Shown here: positions 31,681 to 43,280 of the stretch, one piece after another
How positions within the stretch are numbered: the first letter of the stretch is position 1
Layout of the letters: every line of letters starts with the position of its first letter
Assembly: GCF_000002235.5 (NCBI RefSeq)
Contig: NW_022145528.1
Location: 620,001-684,000, forward strand
Reading direction: 5' to 3'
DNA length: 64,000 nucleotides
Source of the DNA: Strongylocentrotus purpuratus
Lineage: Eukaryota > Echinodermata > Echinoidea > Camarodonta > Strongylocentrotidae
Position numbers and translations under genes: made by a program
The notes under the pieces: generated by a model
What the model was told of the DNA's origin: nothing
Database searches by the model: none
What the model saw: the letters and a program-made list of their open reading frames with translations, nothing else

Positions 31681-32621
31681 ATATCATTATCGATACTTCA
31701 GGAAGGTTTTGTTAACGTGAAGATATCTCTGAACTTTAATACAAAGAAAACTCATTCGAAATTGAATTGAGTGTTATTACCACTTGTTTGCCTCTCGATG
31801 ACCAGCAGAAATAATGTTGCTTTCTAATTTATTGTATAAAACCAAATATTTCGGCATCCTATCCCCAAAGTTATTTCGTATTGATAAAAAGTCTTATCTA
31901 TGTTTTGATCTCTATAATTAGTTCTCGTACGTTGAATCATTTTAGTAAATATGTTCCACCTCATTAAGTTCATGTAAACAGGGCCGCCTCTCTTAGGTTT
32001 GAACAAATGCCACCCTACCCCATCCCTCTCCCGGTGTTCTTAAGTTGTCATTATTGTTCATTCAATTTATTATGTATCGTTTTTTAAATAATATTTTGTA
32101 TGTTGTGCAAGGCTGAAACACTCCTTAGTATTATCTAGTTCTGTTATTTATTTAAATTATGTACAAATATGCATTTTAAACTGAGTCTACTAGTACTCTG
32201 TGCTTGGTCGCAAAATATTAAAAGGGGAAGGTCGATTCTCAGGTAAGGGTCAATGCCCCCCCCCCCCCCCCTCTATTCCAAGCAAAATCTTATGCTACGC
32301 CTATGAAGCTGCCCTCAATGTTTTCAATACAAAGATTTTTTTTATGAGCGGTTTCATGGTAACATGCACAGCTCATTACGCAGCTTACTAGATCATGTGA
32401 TTTCTTTTTAATCCCATCGGCTAACCAGGGGGTAATATGGTGGATTAAAGGAGGGGTCGAGTGCTAAATTGAGTAACATTGCATTTGATTATTAAAGTAA
32501 TTTCAAATATGTACTCATTATTTAATATCAAATTAAGTAATATTTGCATTTCACGTAAACTAAAATGAAAATTCTCGTAATTATTAATAATTTCATTGAT
32601 CATTGTTGTTATTGTACTATT
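31681..32621. other. No gene seen
   Basis: A C run lies near 32258-32271, followed about 30 bp later by TATGCTACGCCTATGAA, one end of a GTGGCGTAGC-like repeat. Short ORFs have no domains. Confidence 0.35.
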
Positions 32622-32709
32622 ATTGGTAGTAGTAATAGCAATATTAGTAGTAGTAGTAGTAGTAATAATAGTAGTAGAAGAAGTAGAAGAAGTAGTAGTA
32701 GTAGAAGAA

Positions 32710-32740
<31 letters not shown>

Positions 32741-32790
32741 AAGTAGTAGTAGTAGACGTAGTAGTATTAGTAGTAGTAGTAGTAGTAGAT
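32622..32790 (+). repeat. (AGT)n / (AGA)n microsatellite
   Basis: TAG/AGT triplets with interspersed AGAAGTAGA units. ORFs on both strands (138, 116 and 90 codons) are poly-Thr, poly-Val and poly-Ser translations of this tract. Confidence 0.93.
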
Positions 32791-34084
32791 TTAAACAAAC
32801 AAAAAAAGGTTTTCAAATTCATTTGCACAGACATTAATTTCCTCGTCGTTATCACGGCCAATAAAAAATGCCTTTCAGACGCACTTGATCATTCGAAATT
32901 GAATATTAAGACATCCACATTAATCTCTCAGGATTCCAGTTATTAAAATAAGCAAGAGAATAATGAAACATAAGTTTTTATAGGTAACTACGGAAGGTTC
33001 AAGTCACTTTTCAATAAGCAACCCTAAAAGTACATTTTCCCTTTTAAAAGGACAAACTTCCAAAGCTTCGCCTGATATTTTATCTTGATCATAGAATACG
33101 TCAATTATTAACTACTTCTTCGCGTGAGATTTTCTCCCGCACAGTTTTACATTCCCTAATCGGCAACAAAAGCTCAGATAATCATTCATAATGTCACCGG
33201 GATAGAATAGTCAAAGAATCACAAAATTCACAAATTTGAGTCCATTTGTATATTTTTTCCATAATCGACCCACACCGCTAGCTCTCTTTGAATACAAATG
33301 TCTGCACACGAAGAGTTTTTGTTGTATTCGCAGACGACTATTAACTCACAGTTAGCCTTTTTTTCCCTCTCTCTTCTTAATCATTGAAAAGGATCTATTA
33401 TCAACCTGGGACACACAAAATACTGGATTTCCCATGAAAAAAGAGGATTCTAATGTGATTCGGCTCATTATCTCATAATTCCGTTTCTTTCCTTTGAAGT
33501 GTTCGCTGCACCTCCCGCACGCCAGGACAACCGGCGTTACCACGGGGGAGATATTGGGGGGTAACTCATGAATGGGATAAAAAGATAATCTTTCATGCAT
33601 GTCCGATTTCTTCTTTTTTTATAGAATACCAACGGGGCTCTTCTTTCACATTTTGTCTGGCTAACGACCCCGGGTTTGGAAAAAATCACCCGAAAATTGA
33701 TAAATTTGAGGTAAAAACGGGATTTAAAAATGCACAATTGTTTGCTAATGATAACGCAGACTGATTTTCACGAGGATTATATAAACCACACGCGTAGTAT
33801 TATCCATGATCTACTTGGATTGTGCATTTCTGCACTGTATTGGTTGCCATAGTTACTACATAGTATATACCACATAGCAGTGTAGATAGAGCAACATGTT
33901 TTATCGGTGTTCATTTGGTCAAATTTTATTTGGTGATGTTTTAAGTCTATGGAATAATGAGAAAGGTTAGTATATAGAAAGTGCACTCATATTTCCTTTT
34001 TAGGCCTACTGTTTTTAGGGGGATTAATTATTAAACCTCTCTTTCTAAACAGCCATCTCTCTCCCTGCTATATCTTTTCGTTCT
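32791..34084. other. No gene recognised
   Basis: Minus-strand ORFs of 82 and 66 codons (33352-33737) overlap in different frames and show no domain. A well-matched RFX X-box-like GTTGCCATAGTTAC lies at 33843-33856. Confidence 0.35.
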
Positions 34085-34487
34085 TTAAAGATAAACTCCA
34101 GTTCTGGTAAAAAGAAAAGAAAAAAAATAAATTCTCACAGAATCAAACGAAACTTACACTGATTGTTCAAGATTACAAATAAATGACATGTGCCAAACAA
34201 TTTTTGGAAGAAAATGTATACTGGCTGAGTAATGAGCATAGAAAGGCAAGGAAATCAAGGTAGTACTAGCCCCGACACCATATGTGTTGTCCCGTATATA
34301 GCTTTCTGTGTACAGTGCTTGTTACTTTACCAAGACTCGGTCAAATTTATTATGATTTTGATGACTCCAGAACCTTGCAGTGCACACCAATACTTACATG
34401 CTACATAATGATCAACTGTTTCTGATCCTTTCCACACCTTTTCTTTCACAATGCAATCGCATTACCAGTACTAAAGTTTATCTTTAA
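34085..34487 (-). mobile_element. TTAA MITE family D, copy 2 (inverted)
   Basis: TTAA occurs at 34085-34088 and 34484-34487. The left end TTAAAGATAAACTCCAGTTC and, on the other strand, the right end TTAAAGATAAACTTTAGTAC are inverted repeats. Read on the minus strand it shares AATGCGATTGCATTGTGAAA and the AAGGTTCTGGAGTCATCAAA segment with the copy at 16858. It is 403 bp and non-coding. Confidence 0.82.
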
Positions 34488-34754
34488 TCATCTATATTTG
34501 GTTCTATAAACTAGAATCGTTGCTGCTTAATCTCATTCAAATCTATCATGATTTTCATTAATTTTGACGCCCCCCATCCTAGTTTGCAAGAGTAACCCTT
34601 ATTGCTAGTCGTTGTGCGTAACAGTGTCTGCACGTTGAGATTAAGCTACTGCATTATGTTGTGTATCTTTGCTGCTCCGGACAGCAGCCACATACTGATA
34701 GAGCTAGGCTCTGCTCAAGGCAGACTTGGTAAAGTGTCAAATTAGAGTCTATGC
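34488..34754. other. No gene seen
   Basis: This is AT-rich sequence with nothing recognised. Confidence 0.3.
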
Positions 34755-35105
34755 ATGCAGACTATTCTCCTCCTTCTCCCCTATTTCTCCCGATACCCCC
34801 TCTCCCTCTATCCACATTTCCCACTCCCTCCTCCCCTTTATACTTTCCTTCTCCTACTCCCCTCACGATTCCCTCCCCCATATCCTCCCTTTCCACCATT
34901 CCCTACCCCTTTCCTCCTCTCTCCAACACCCCCCCCCCCCCTCTCCTCCCTTTCCACCACTCTTAGCTACTCCTCTCCACCTCTCTTTCTACCCCTTCCT
35001 AAGTTCCTACCCCTCTTCTCGTCACTTTCCACCCCTCCCTACCCCCTCTTCTCCTTCCTCTTCACCTCCACCTGCACTACCACCCTCCATCCTCTCTAAT
35101 CCACT
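34755..35105 (+). repeat. Pyrimidine-rich low-complexity tract
   Basis: About 350 bp of nearly pure C/T with degenerate CCCTCTCC, CTTTCCACC and CTCCTCTCC sub-repeats. Three overlapping plus-strand ORFs (140, 114 and 71 codons) are Pro/Ser/Leu-rich in all frames, as expected of a pyrimidine tract and not of a gene. Confidence 0.85.
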
Positions 35106-35820
35106 CCCAGCACACCGAATAAAAACTCGTTGGGTATACAAAGATTGAGACATAATCCTGGACATCTTCGATCCCCCATTCTCTCCACGATCCTCTGCCA
35201 TGGTTTGGGGATAAAGTGGGGGATCAGCTGGGTCCGACACAGCGGATATACGCTAATCCTACCACCTGGCTAAGCCATGCTCGATACGCTAGCCCAGAAA
35301 TCATCCGGGGATTCGAGAGGAAACAATCTCTCGGACATTCATCGCCCTCAGCATCGTGAAACTGACAGGTGCTAGTCTCGTTACAGACAAAATGCGATTT
35401 AAAATGTAAACTGAACTTGAATTCTATTCAAGGGGTTACATTTCGAGAGGAATAAATTAAAAAGTATTGAAGCACAGCGATAGACCCTGTATAGACCAGT
35501 CCACGGTTAGCACCTTACTGCAATGAGCCCGAATATCCACAGATCTTCAAAACATGAAGAGGTCCCACTTTGTACATTTTGAAATAATCACTCCTACAGC
35601 GATGGAGGTGCTATATCAACAGTCTTTGTTCCCCCTTTTTAGAGAATACTTCCACCTGTGTAACATGGAGTGCACTGAATGTGCATGAATGAATAATGTT
35701 ACATAACTTTCATGAGCACGTATCCAGTATTTCGTCTCCGTGTATTTCAAAATTTGTTCTGCAATGACCTTTGTCTGCTCATGCTCAGACTGCAACCACG
35801 AACTGGCTTATTCATGTCAA
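35106..35820. other. No gene seen
   Basis: The sequence is somewhat GC-richer, and I recognise no motif, repeat or coding signal in it. Confidence 0.35.
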
Positions 35821-36110
35821 AGGTGTCGAAGTCGAATGATTTTTAAACCGATCGACTACGTATTACTTGACTGGAAATACAGTAGGTCCATGGTTCGAGC
35901 CCCGGCACGGTATTTTACGACCTTGAGCAATCGGTTTACCTCTTCTCCCAGGTGAAAATGGGTAGGATGCGAAGGCGGTAAAAGGCGTCTAGTTGGAATG
36001 CTCCCCAGGGAGTGGAGAATGTGCACTGTTACGCGCGGAGCAGTAGTTGAATCCAGTGACCGGGATAATGATAATACAGTGGTCAGTTGTAACTATAAGA
36101 AACGGTTACT
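35821..36110 (+). mobile_element. tRNA-derived SINE, second good copy
   Basis: It starts AGGTGTCGAAGTCGAATGAT, with a B box GGTTCGAGCCC at 35892-35902. The body carries TCTTCTCCCAGGTGAAAATG, then TTGGAATGCTCCCCAGGGAG, then GAATGTGCACTGTTACGCGC, then AGTGACCGGGATAATGATAA. All of these align to the SINE at 15871. The A-box region has diverged. The copy ends in an ATTATTAT-type tail near 36115. Confidence 0.72.
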
Positions 36111-36639
36111 ATTATTATAATTTAGAGTAATTATGACTTGTTTAATATTGAAGAAATACTTGAACAATTAAAGTAAAGGCCTAAAGAAAGTATTCAAAAC
36201 TCAACCATCATACATGTTCTATCTAAACTCCCCTGGGAAATAATTTATTAATTTGTAGTGGCTAAACACTCAATGGATGTTTCGTTTGATCTCATGAGAT
36301 TTTCTTTACATTATTACTTATTACCAAAATTAACTTTAAAAAGACACCCAAAGAATGTTGCATACGTTGATTTTAGCCTTTGGTAATACTTTTCCAAATG
36401 AGGTAGAAGTTTAATCTGTTATGACAAATTTAATGCAAGTGGATACATTTTTTTAGAAGGATAGCATCTCTACCTTTGCTTTATTGAATAATAATGTGCC
36501 TGTCAACCAGTCTGACGGTCGTAACGGGTAAAATTAAATTGCAGATCCTTTTTTAAAGTGTCTCGGTAAGCAAAGGTTTTGCTGAAAATTATTAACTAAC
36601 TTCTCTGTGTTAGAAAATTTCAAAGTTCTCTTTGATGAG
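36111..36639. other. No gene seen
   Basis: This is AT-rich DNA between the SINE and the CpG-rich block. A minus-strand 69-codon ORF (36534-36743) runs into that block and shows no domain. Confidence 0.35.
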
Positions 36640-37150
36640 CGACTAGTTTTTGGCAGGACGCTCCGTCTGTGGCACAGCTGACAACGCCGATGACTTATTG
36701 TGACGTCACTCACAGCTGAGCGCAGAAGGATTGTACATTTCAATTCTCGCTACCCCAAATAGCGATTCTGCCGAGATCCGGGAAAAATCCTGAAAACGCG
36801 CATTGCATTATGGGATAGCTTTTCGACATTACAGCTTCCTGTGCAGGCGTTCGTGATCACAACCCTCTCTTTCACGGTAGAGTTTAACGGCCTTTTGTGC
36901 TAAAGTCACTAATTCTGCCCGAAGCTTTCCATTGCATATTATAATCTGTACAAATTACACTGATTGGCATCGATTTTAGCGTGCGTGAAAACTCTGCACA
37001 GCGAACACAGGCGCTAGCGCCAGCGGGATGGGACTCTATACCGGAAGTTGTAGTGACGACCCGAGAGAGTGAAAATTACCTCGTCTCGCGAATTTCGAGA
37101 TTTTCGTACCTATTTAGGGTAGCGAGAATTCTCGCGCATTAGAACGAGAT
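36640..37150. promoter_or_regulatory. CpG-rich, promoter-like block
   Basis: CG dinucleotides are clearly denser here than in the flanks. Motifs include a full CRE, TGACGTCA (36701-36708), GCGCATTGCATTATGGGATA (about 36798-36817), ACCGGAAGT (ETS/GABP-like, 37040-37048), TCTCGCGA (37084-37091) and GAATTCTCGCGC (about 37126-37137). CRE, ETS and TCTCGCGA sites together are typical of TATA-less housekeeping promoters. I cannot identify an attached exon on either strand. Confidence 0.35.
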
Positions 37151-38537
37151 TTCCAGACACATGTTGCGCACACATAACATTAGTATCACCTGTTGAAATA
37201 CAAGCCTGGGTGAAGGGTTAAATCTCATCAGGTTGCTTGATTTTCTTTTTCCTTTTCCCTTTAAACTTTGTTCACTTGCAATGTCCATTTCGGAATCGCA
37301 ATTGGAGCCCATTTCTTCTTCGCACCACCTTTTCTGATTTTATCATTGGAATTTCGGAGATGCAAAGCCATGAAACAAAAATTAAACTTAAATTGTGCGC
37401 GATGTAACTCCGGTTTATTGATTCCAAATGATATTTCACAATAGTTGTCTTTCTAAAAGACAAATATCTTATTTAGCCGCTCGCATATTAAAATTGCCTA
37501 TATTCAGAGCATCTGAGAGTTTGTATACGTTTTGATTTTCAGTAACTCATTATTTCAATAAAGGGCTGGGAATTTTTGCACTCGATATTACTGTACGAAA
37601 AATGGGGAGAAACGAAATTATTTCAGTTATAAATGTGACACATCGTTATTTTTTGTCTTCTAGTGCCAACTGCAAAACTTAATCCCCCTATTAGTATCTA
37701 AAATCGTAGTTGACTTGTGGAAATGGTTAATTTATAAAACAAAACGGAAACTGGGGCATTGAGCTTCACTGCGTGTGTGCGTCTACATTTCAATTTCATC
37801 AGTCTCCTTCTACCGTTTTGGAATGTTTATTAAAATGATACCTTCGGGCATCTATTTTTCTCTTTCTTGTGAATTATTGCTTCACAGCTTGGTGTGTGTC
37901 AACGTAATAAGACGACCCCAATTATCCTTGAAAATAATTGAATGATGGTGAAATGTGGTTTGTTTTGTACCAATGACCAGTGTTCGTATACAAATTTATC
38001 CGAACAGGCGTTCGGATCTTTTCGTGAAAGTTCGGAAAACGATAGTTGTCGAAGAGATCTCGGCTATTTATACATTTCGGGTTCCAATTCTCCAAATATC
38101 AATCATAATGTCATGTCCTGTATAGAAGGATACTGTATAATAGTCATGGTGTATTTAGTTAAGCAAGTGTTTTACCAGACTGGAAAAGTATTATTTTGAA
38201 AAGGACAATTTGACATATTATTTAACAGTTCTATAACCATTGCTAGCAAGTGCCAACACCGTCTATACGACTTAAAAGCTGTGTAAACTCCAACACCTAC
38301 GTCTCATTCGGCCAACAACTGACGAATAGCACCGAAGCAGGGGTCCAGTGCCCCCGGTCCCGCCCGGCCAGACGATCTCACAATACACCCCACCGGGATA
38401 CAACCACTCCCTTCCTATTCAAAACAAACTCATAGGCATCAAATTCATCACACGATGCTCTCAAACATTTTAATAAATAGAAAAAAGAGGATATTTTGCT
38501 CCATTTTTTATTGTATGTAAATAAGGAATATTCGCGC
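37151..38537. other. No gene recognised
   Basis: An 85-codon plus ORF (37942-38199) and a 63-codon minus ORF (37272-37463) have no recognisable domains. If the block before this is a promoter, an exon could lie here, but I cannot pick one out. Confidence 0.35.
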
Positions 38538-38625
38538 GAGATAAAAATGGAAGTCTTTCTCCGCGCGCAGACGAGCGAGAGGGACGACCGCGGCGCAACT
38601 GTCTGCCGGGTTTGTACTAAATCAG
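38538..38625. other. Small CpG-dense patch
   Basis: ATTCGCGCGAGA, TCCGCGCGCAGACGAGCGAG and GACGACCGCGGCGC lie within 90 bp. A 61-codon ORF (38496-38681) covers it, with four Cys near its end (VCRVCTKSAGDVCSEIC), but the spacing matches no zinc-binding family that I can name. It could be a short regulatory element. Confidence 0.2.
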
Positions 38626-38925
38626 CAGGAGACGTTTGTTCAGAAATATGTCATCTTAGCGCCTTTATTACAAAAAAATAATCAAAACTTCGTAACTGAT
38701 GGGATGGCTGTCCTCGCTCTAGAAATTCTTTGATCCCACTAATCTGAAGTCGTTCAACAGCATGCAAGGCTAGAACCATTTTTCTTCTTTCTTCTTATAA
38801 GGCCTTTTTGTGTCTTTTAGATTCTTGGAAGAAAATTTGTCATTTTTAGGCAACCTTGTCATACATCAAGTCAAAACTAGCGAAACGTCTTTTGGGGGTC
38901 TGTGGTAAATACCTTGAAATACAAG

Positions 38926-39435
38926 TTAAAGGTAATACAAAGCTTTGGGAAATTGTGAACACTGGGTGGATAGTGTTTCTTTACAATTTTGATATATTCG
39001 GATGCCCCTGTGGATGTATTATGAGCACTGGAAAATTTAGCCCCTAAAACACTACTGCTTTCGAGAAAAATTGAATATAAATATTTACCGGTGCTCCCGG
39101 TAAATTTTGATGAATTTCAAATAGGGCCTACGGCCGTACAATGGTAGCTGCGACCATGGAAATTTCAGAATATGTAGTTGTGATATACAATTTCCAAACG
39201 GGAATAGGTAATCGGTTTATTTTAGTCAAGAAACATTGTTTTATAGCTTAATTAATATATTGACCTTGAGAGGGAGCTATACAACATTAATAGTTTATTA
39301 TTTACAATTTCATAACTTTAGACTTGATTTCAACCGCGACAACGATCACTGAATGCTGTGGGATCGAATATGTTTCCAATATATTCATTTGAACCAAATT
39401 CATGACCCCATACCAAAACTTTGTATTACCTTTAA
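38926..39435 (+). mobile_element. TTAA MITE family E
   Basis: TTAA occurs at 38926-38929 and 39432-39435. The left end TTAAAGGTAATACAAAGCTT and the right end, on the other strand, TTAAAGGTAATACAAAGTTT differ at one position over 20, and the match continues with TGG. The length is 510 bp. No ORF belongs to it. The start AGGTA resembles families C and D, suggesting related transposases. Confidence 0.85.
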
Positions 39436-40484
39436 CATTGTGTTGAGTTGGAAAGAGTGATACCGACGCGGTTTTTGTTTGACAAGAGGGGCGTTACCAG
39501 GAAGAAGGGGTGGGGTCACTGGGGTAAGACTGAACAATCTATCTCTGTACATCTTAATCATATCATATTTTTGAAGAAGAAATGCAATTTCCATTCACGA
39601 CAAAGTGGATGACGAGAAAAAAGGAAACATACCGACGCCTACCATGAACATAAATGAAAGACGAAAGGGCTGCGTTTGCTTCGGGGGGGGGGGGGGTTGT
39701 CGCTCCCAATACTGTCATTACGGACTGTGTTCATTATACATTAATGCATTTGCCTCCCCCATCAACAAAATCTCTTTACATAATCATTTGAGTAGCATTT
39801 TACAATCATAGTACTAAATACCAGTTGTCATGAAATGCAAATAAAAGCGATACTTCAAGTGATCTATGTGATGAAGTTAATGCAATTGAGATTAGAATAT
39901 ACGTTTTTTGGTGGACAGTTGCTAAATTCGATTTTGATTTATCATTATTGATTTACCAATAGAAGCAATTGGATTAGGGGGATTAGGGGGCGATGGGAAA
40001 TACCAAAGGGTTTAAACAAATTGGTAACGAATGCAGAATACAAAATATTTTGATAGGTCAAATCACACTGAATTATTGCAAAAAGAAATAATTTGTATAA
40101 AGGATAGATTAAAGGGGGATTCGATTCAATTCATTCTCCAAAGCTCTCATCAATCTTCACTTTTTAGGAACATTTTTTTGTCACGATTTTGGAAAGAACC
40201 TGGAACGTGACAAGACGGGATCTTAGACCAACAAACCTGGCCTAGCTCATTCTGACCCTCGTCTCTCTGTACATACGGGGTCTCTCTCCTTGAATCTGTA
40301 CAATAAATATTTGGGTTCGGCTATTGTGAGGAGGGATTGGTCTAAAATTATGTAGGCTAACAAATCACTGTATAGCTTTTCTCACTCCTTTATCCCTCCT
40401 TTAGAAAAGTGGAAAGGTAGATCAGGTGAATATGTAGGGTCTCCGACATCCCCCTCCAGTGCCACTCACTCAATGCCTCCTTGG
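39436..40484. other. No gene recognised; possible decayed LTR-like segment
   Basis: A G run lies at about 39684-39697. At 40190-40365 a stretch with TCTGTACATACGGGGTCTCT, then TGTACAATAAATATTTGGGT, then GAGGAGGGATTGGTC has the look of an LTR R/U5 region (a polyadenylation signal in a GC-richer patch). I find no matching second copy, primer-binding site or termini. Confidence 0.25.
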
Positions 40485-40690
40485 ACTAGTCTCTAAACGC
40501 AGACTCTAATTCGAAACGTAATCGCAAATCCATGAAGCCTTGTGCCGAGCCTAGCATTATTATGTCTGTGGCTGTGTCACGAGCAGCTTAGTACGACCCT
40601 ATGGAGTGCGGTGACCGTGATGTCTACTAGTCTCACACTTCAGACACGCTGTTGCGCGCTAGTGACTGATACGGGTCTGTGTACTCAGAC
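40485..40690 (+). repeat. Dispersed repeat family H, copy 2
   Basis: Landmarks in order are AACGCAGACTCTAATTCGAA, ATGAAGCCTTGTGCCGAGCC, TATGTCTGTGGCTGTGTCAC and CTAGTCTCACACTTCAGACA followed by CGCTGTTGCGCGC. They match the copies at 20870 and 43085. The 88-codon ORF across it (40542-40808) has no domain. Confidence 0.6.
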
Positions 40691-40863
40691 CATGCTCGGA
40701 CCAGTCACCACTGAAAGGGGGTATTGCCTTGGCCTGAGGAGGGCAGGTCCCTTAAATGACCCATCAAGGGTTATTATGTTTATTGAGGATGCATTCATTC
40801 GACTTTAAACGGTGGTTGGGATAATGTTTGGAAGGGGGGAAATGATGGATGTATTTAAAGAAG
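40691..40863. other. No gene seen
   Basis: The stretch may include the right flank of the family H repeat, but no terminus was identified. Confidence 0.3.
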
Positions 40864-40911
40864 TTACTCGAATAGAGAAAAAGAGGGCGACCGACCGGAG
40901 GAAAGAGGAGC

Positions 40912-40945
<34 letters not shown>

Positions 40946-41216
40946 TTGTCACACACAGAGGCAGTAGAAAGAGAAAGGGGAGGGAGGGAGGATATGAAGA
41001 AAGAGGGGGAATGGGGGGCTTGGGAGAAAGGGAGAAGAAGGGAATATGAACAGATAAATGAGAACAATAAATGAATAAATAAATAAATAAAGGAAAGAGA
41101 GTGTTGAAAATGGAAGATGATCAGTGGAATGAAGTTAATTTAGAGAGAGAAAGAGAGAGAGATTGAGAAAGAGAGGGAAATAGAGAGAAATTAAGAGGGA
41201 AGAAGTTGGATGGGGA
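40864..41216 (+). repeat. GA-rich low-complexity tract
   Basis: AG repeats at about 40913-40943 and 41142-41200, joined by GGGAGGGAGG-type sequence and a short AAATAAAT run (41069-41090). The minus-strand ORFs are low-complexity Ser/Leu. Confidence 0.85.
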
Positions 41217-42589
41217 ATCACAAAATAGCTGTAGAATCCCCTGCCCCCACTCCACCAATATAAATCAGATCATTGTAACGGCCCCCGTGGTAATATCATC
41301 TAGTTTATTCATTAGATTGTAGAAATGATTGCCTCTCTAATCATGCTCATATAGAACACTTTTCAATCACTGAAAACCATTTCGCAGGCATTATTTTCTA
41401 GACAACTCCATCCTACCTATCCTTTCCAGTAGAGTACTTTCTATGGATTCAGAACTCGCCATACAACAAGACATTTCAATACGCTTAGTATTTTAATCCA
41501 CCTATTCAGAATAAGCCGAAATGTATCCAAAGATTTTCCGGCAATTGAATGGTTTTACGTGCGATGCAGACCTCCCGTATTCAAAGTCTGTCTCTGGACA
41601 ATTTCTCTTCTCTTTTCTTTAGTAAAACGACAACTTCTCGTTATGTTTTGGGAGAAAGAACACCAACAGAGTTGTAATCACAAAATGTAAAAGAATCAAA
41701 AGGTCAATAGTTTAATTACTCCAGTTGGATAATGTAAAAGGTATTAGTCGGTTTAAAGGCATGGGCGAAGGAGTTGGGGTATAAGGGGTTGAAGCCTCCC
41801 TCATCTCTATGAGAATGTTGAAATGACCATTCTCTCTCGTTTTCGGGCAGCGAGATGATTATCTCTTACCATCATAATTATTTCGTCTGCTTCAAAAATT
41901 GCTGAAATGGATTAAAAAATGTGTCACGAGTGGCTAGCTACCAAAACAAACAAATAAACAAACGTTCAAACACTTTGATGTCCGCGTCGGCGCTTTTTAT
42001 TGACACGGTTTGCAAGGTGACGAAACTTTACCTTGGAAATCGATGAAGTTTTTTACAAAAGTTGCAGGCAGACAACTAAATGCTTTTATTGTTTTTGAAT
42101 CACTTAATGTTAACGATTATCAGAAAATATCAAATGTATTTGGGCGTTCTCCGAAACGGGTCATAAACGTTACTTTAAAGAGTTCAGCGGCAAAAGACTG
42201 TTATTAAGTGTCAGAGATGAGATAACATACATTTTTTTATTGGCGAAATACCAGTAGATTAATAAATCCATTCAAATATGAGATAAATTAAAAGAGGAGA
42301 AATTCCTTAGAAAGAAAGAGATAAATTATATAGGGATGAAGTGGATCACTAAGTTGAAATTTTCAAGAAGCTACAAGTTTTTTGTTTTTTGCTTTCGTTT
42401 TGTATGGTTTTCCTTTTGTATATATTGTGTTTTTGTAAAGATAATGTTATGTAGTGGTGATGTAATTTGATTGTGAAAGCAAACCGCATAGACATTATTC
42501 TTAATGGTTTGTTATGCCAAAGATGAGGTTTAGGAATCATCAAATCGATTACCATCATAAAGATCATAATCTATCTGGAAATCACAGGA
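41217..42589. other. No gene recognised
   Basis: A 65-codon ORF (42010-42207, plus) has ordinary protein-like composition (for example FFTKVAGRQLNAFIVFESLN) but no family resemblance that I can name. Its flanks have no clear splice sites. The rest is AT-rich. Confidence 0.35.
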
Positions 42590-42800
42590 AGAGGACGAAA
42601 CAAAAAGAAAGAAAAGCGAAAGAGAAAGATAGAGAGAGAGGGGGGAAGAGATAGAGAAAAAGAAGGATGTGAAGAGAGAATGAGAAAAAGACAGACAAAA
42701 CGACATACATTATACATAGAGAAAGAAGCAGATAGAGGGAGAGAGACGGGCAGAGAGAAATAGACAGAGGGAGAGGGAGAAAGAAAGACAGAGAGATAAT
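42590..42800 (+). repeat. GA-rich low-complexity tract
   Basis: AGAGAAAGA-type sequence with ACAGACA interruptions. The minus-strand ORFs of 93 and 81 codons are translations of it in two frames. Confidence 0.85.
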
Positions 42801-43084
42801 ATATTGTCCCTCGGGGCAACAAATCACTTCCTATCATATTCAATGAGATCAATTCAACCTCATCACGATTTGATGATCACAGTTTACTTTGGACGTGAAT
42901 GAGGATTTAAGTTCTTTCACACTGCCGTGGTATTGCCACTATGAGTATGATACAAAATAGCATCACCTTGTACCCTTATACCTATGCTAAATGCGCATAA
43001 TAAGATGAAAATAATGTTGAATGTTTGATTGGTCATTTGATTGACATCATCAAAAGCGAATGGGCTCAATTTTGTCAGGGGAGG
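42801..43084. other. No gene seen
   Basis: This is AT-rich sequence. A 105-codon minus ORF (42917-43234) overlaps the family H repeat and shows no domain. Confidence 0.3.
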
Positions 43085-43280
43085 AGAGCTAACGCCTAAA
43101 ATAGTCCGCAGGCACCGACTCTGATTTGACACTTTTCCACAATGGCTAAAGCCTGGTAAAGAGCCTAGATCTGTCAGTTTCTGACTGTGTTTACAAAAAA
43201 AAAACTTGTCAGGAGCGGCTGAAGTACAAGGCATGTTGTAGTCTCACATTGCAGACACTGTTACACGGAACGACTGAAAA
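43085..43280 (+). repeat. Dispersed repeat family H, copy 3
   Basis: Landmarks are ATAGTCCGCAGGCACCGACT followed by CTGATTTGAC, then AAGCCTGGTAAAGAGCCTAG, TCTGTCAGTTTCTGACTGTG, and TAGTCTCACATTGCAGACAC followed by TGTTACACG. They appear in the same order as in the other copies. A ten-base A run (about 43195-43204) interrupts it. Confidence 0.6.

Noticed and set aside
34726..35148. A 140-codon Pro/Ser-rich ORF
   Set aside because: It comes from a pyrimidine tract that is open in all three plus frames, with no domain and no start context.
39125..39150. GGGCCTACGGCCGTACAATGG resembles the start of 5S rRNA
   Set aside because: The similarity ends after about 12 bases, and no internal control region follows.
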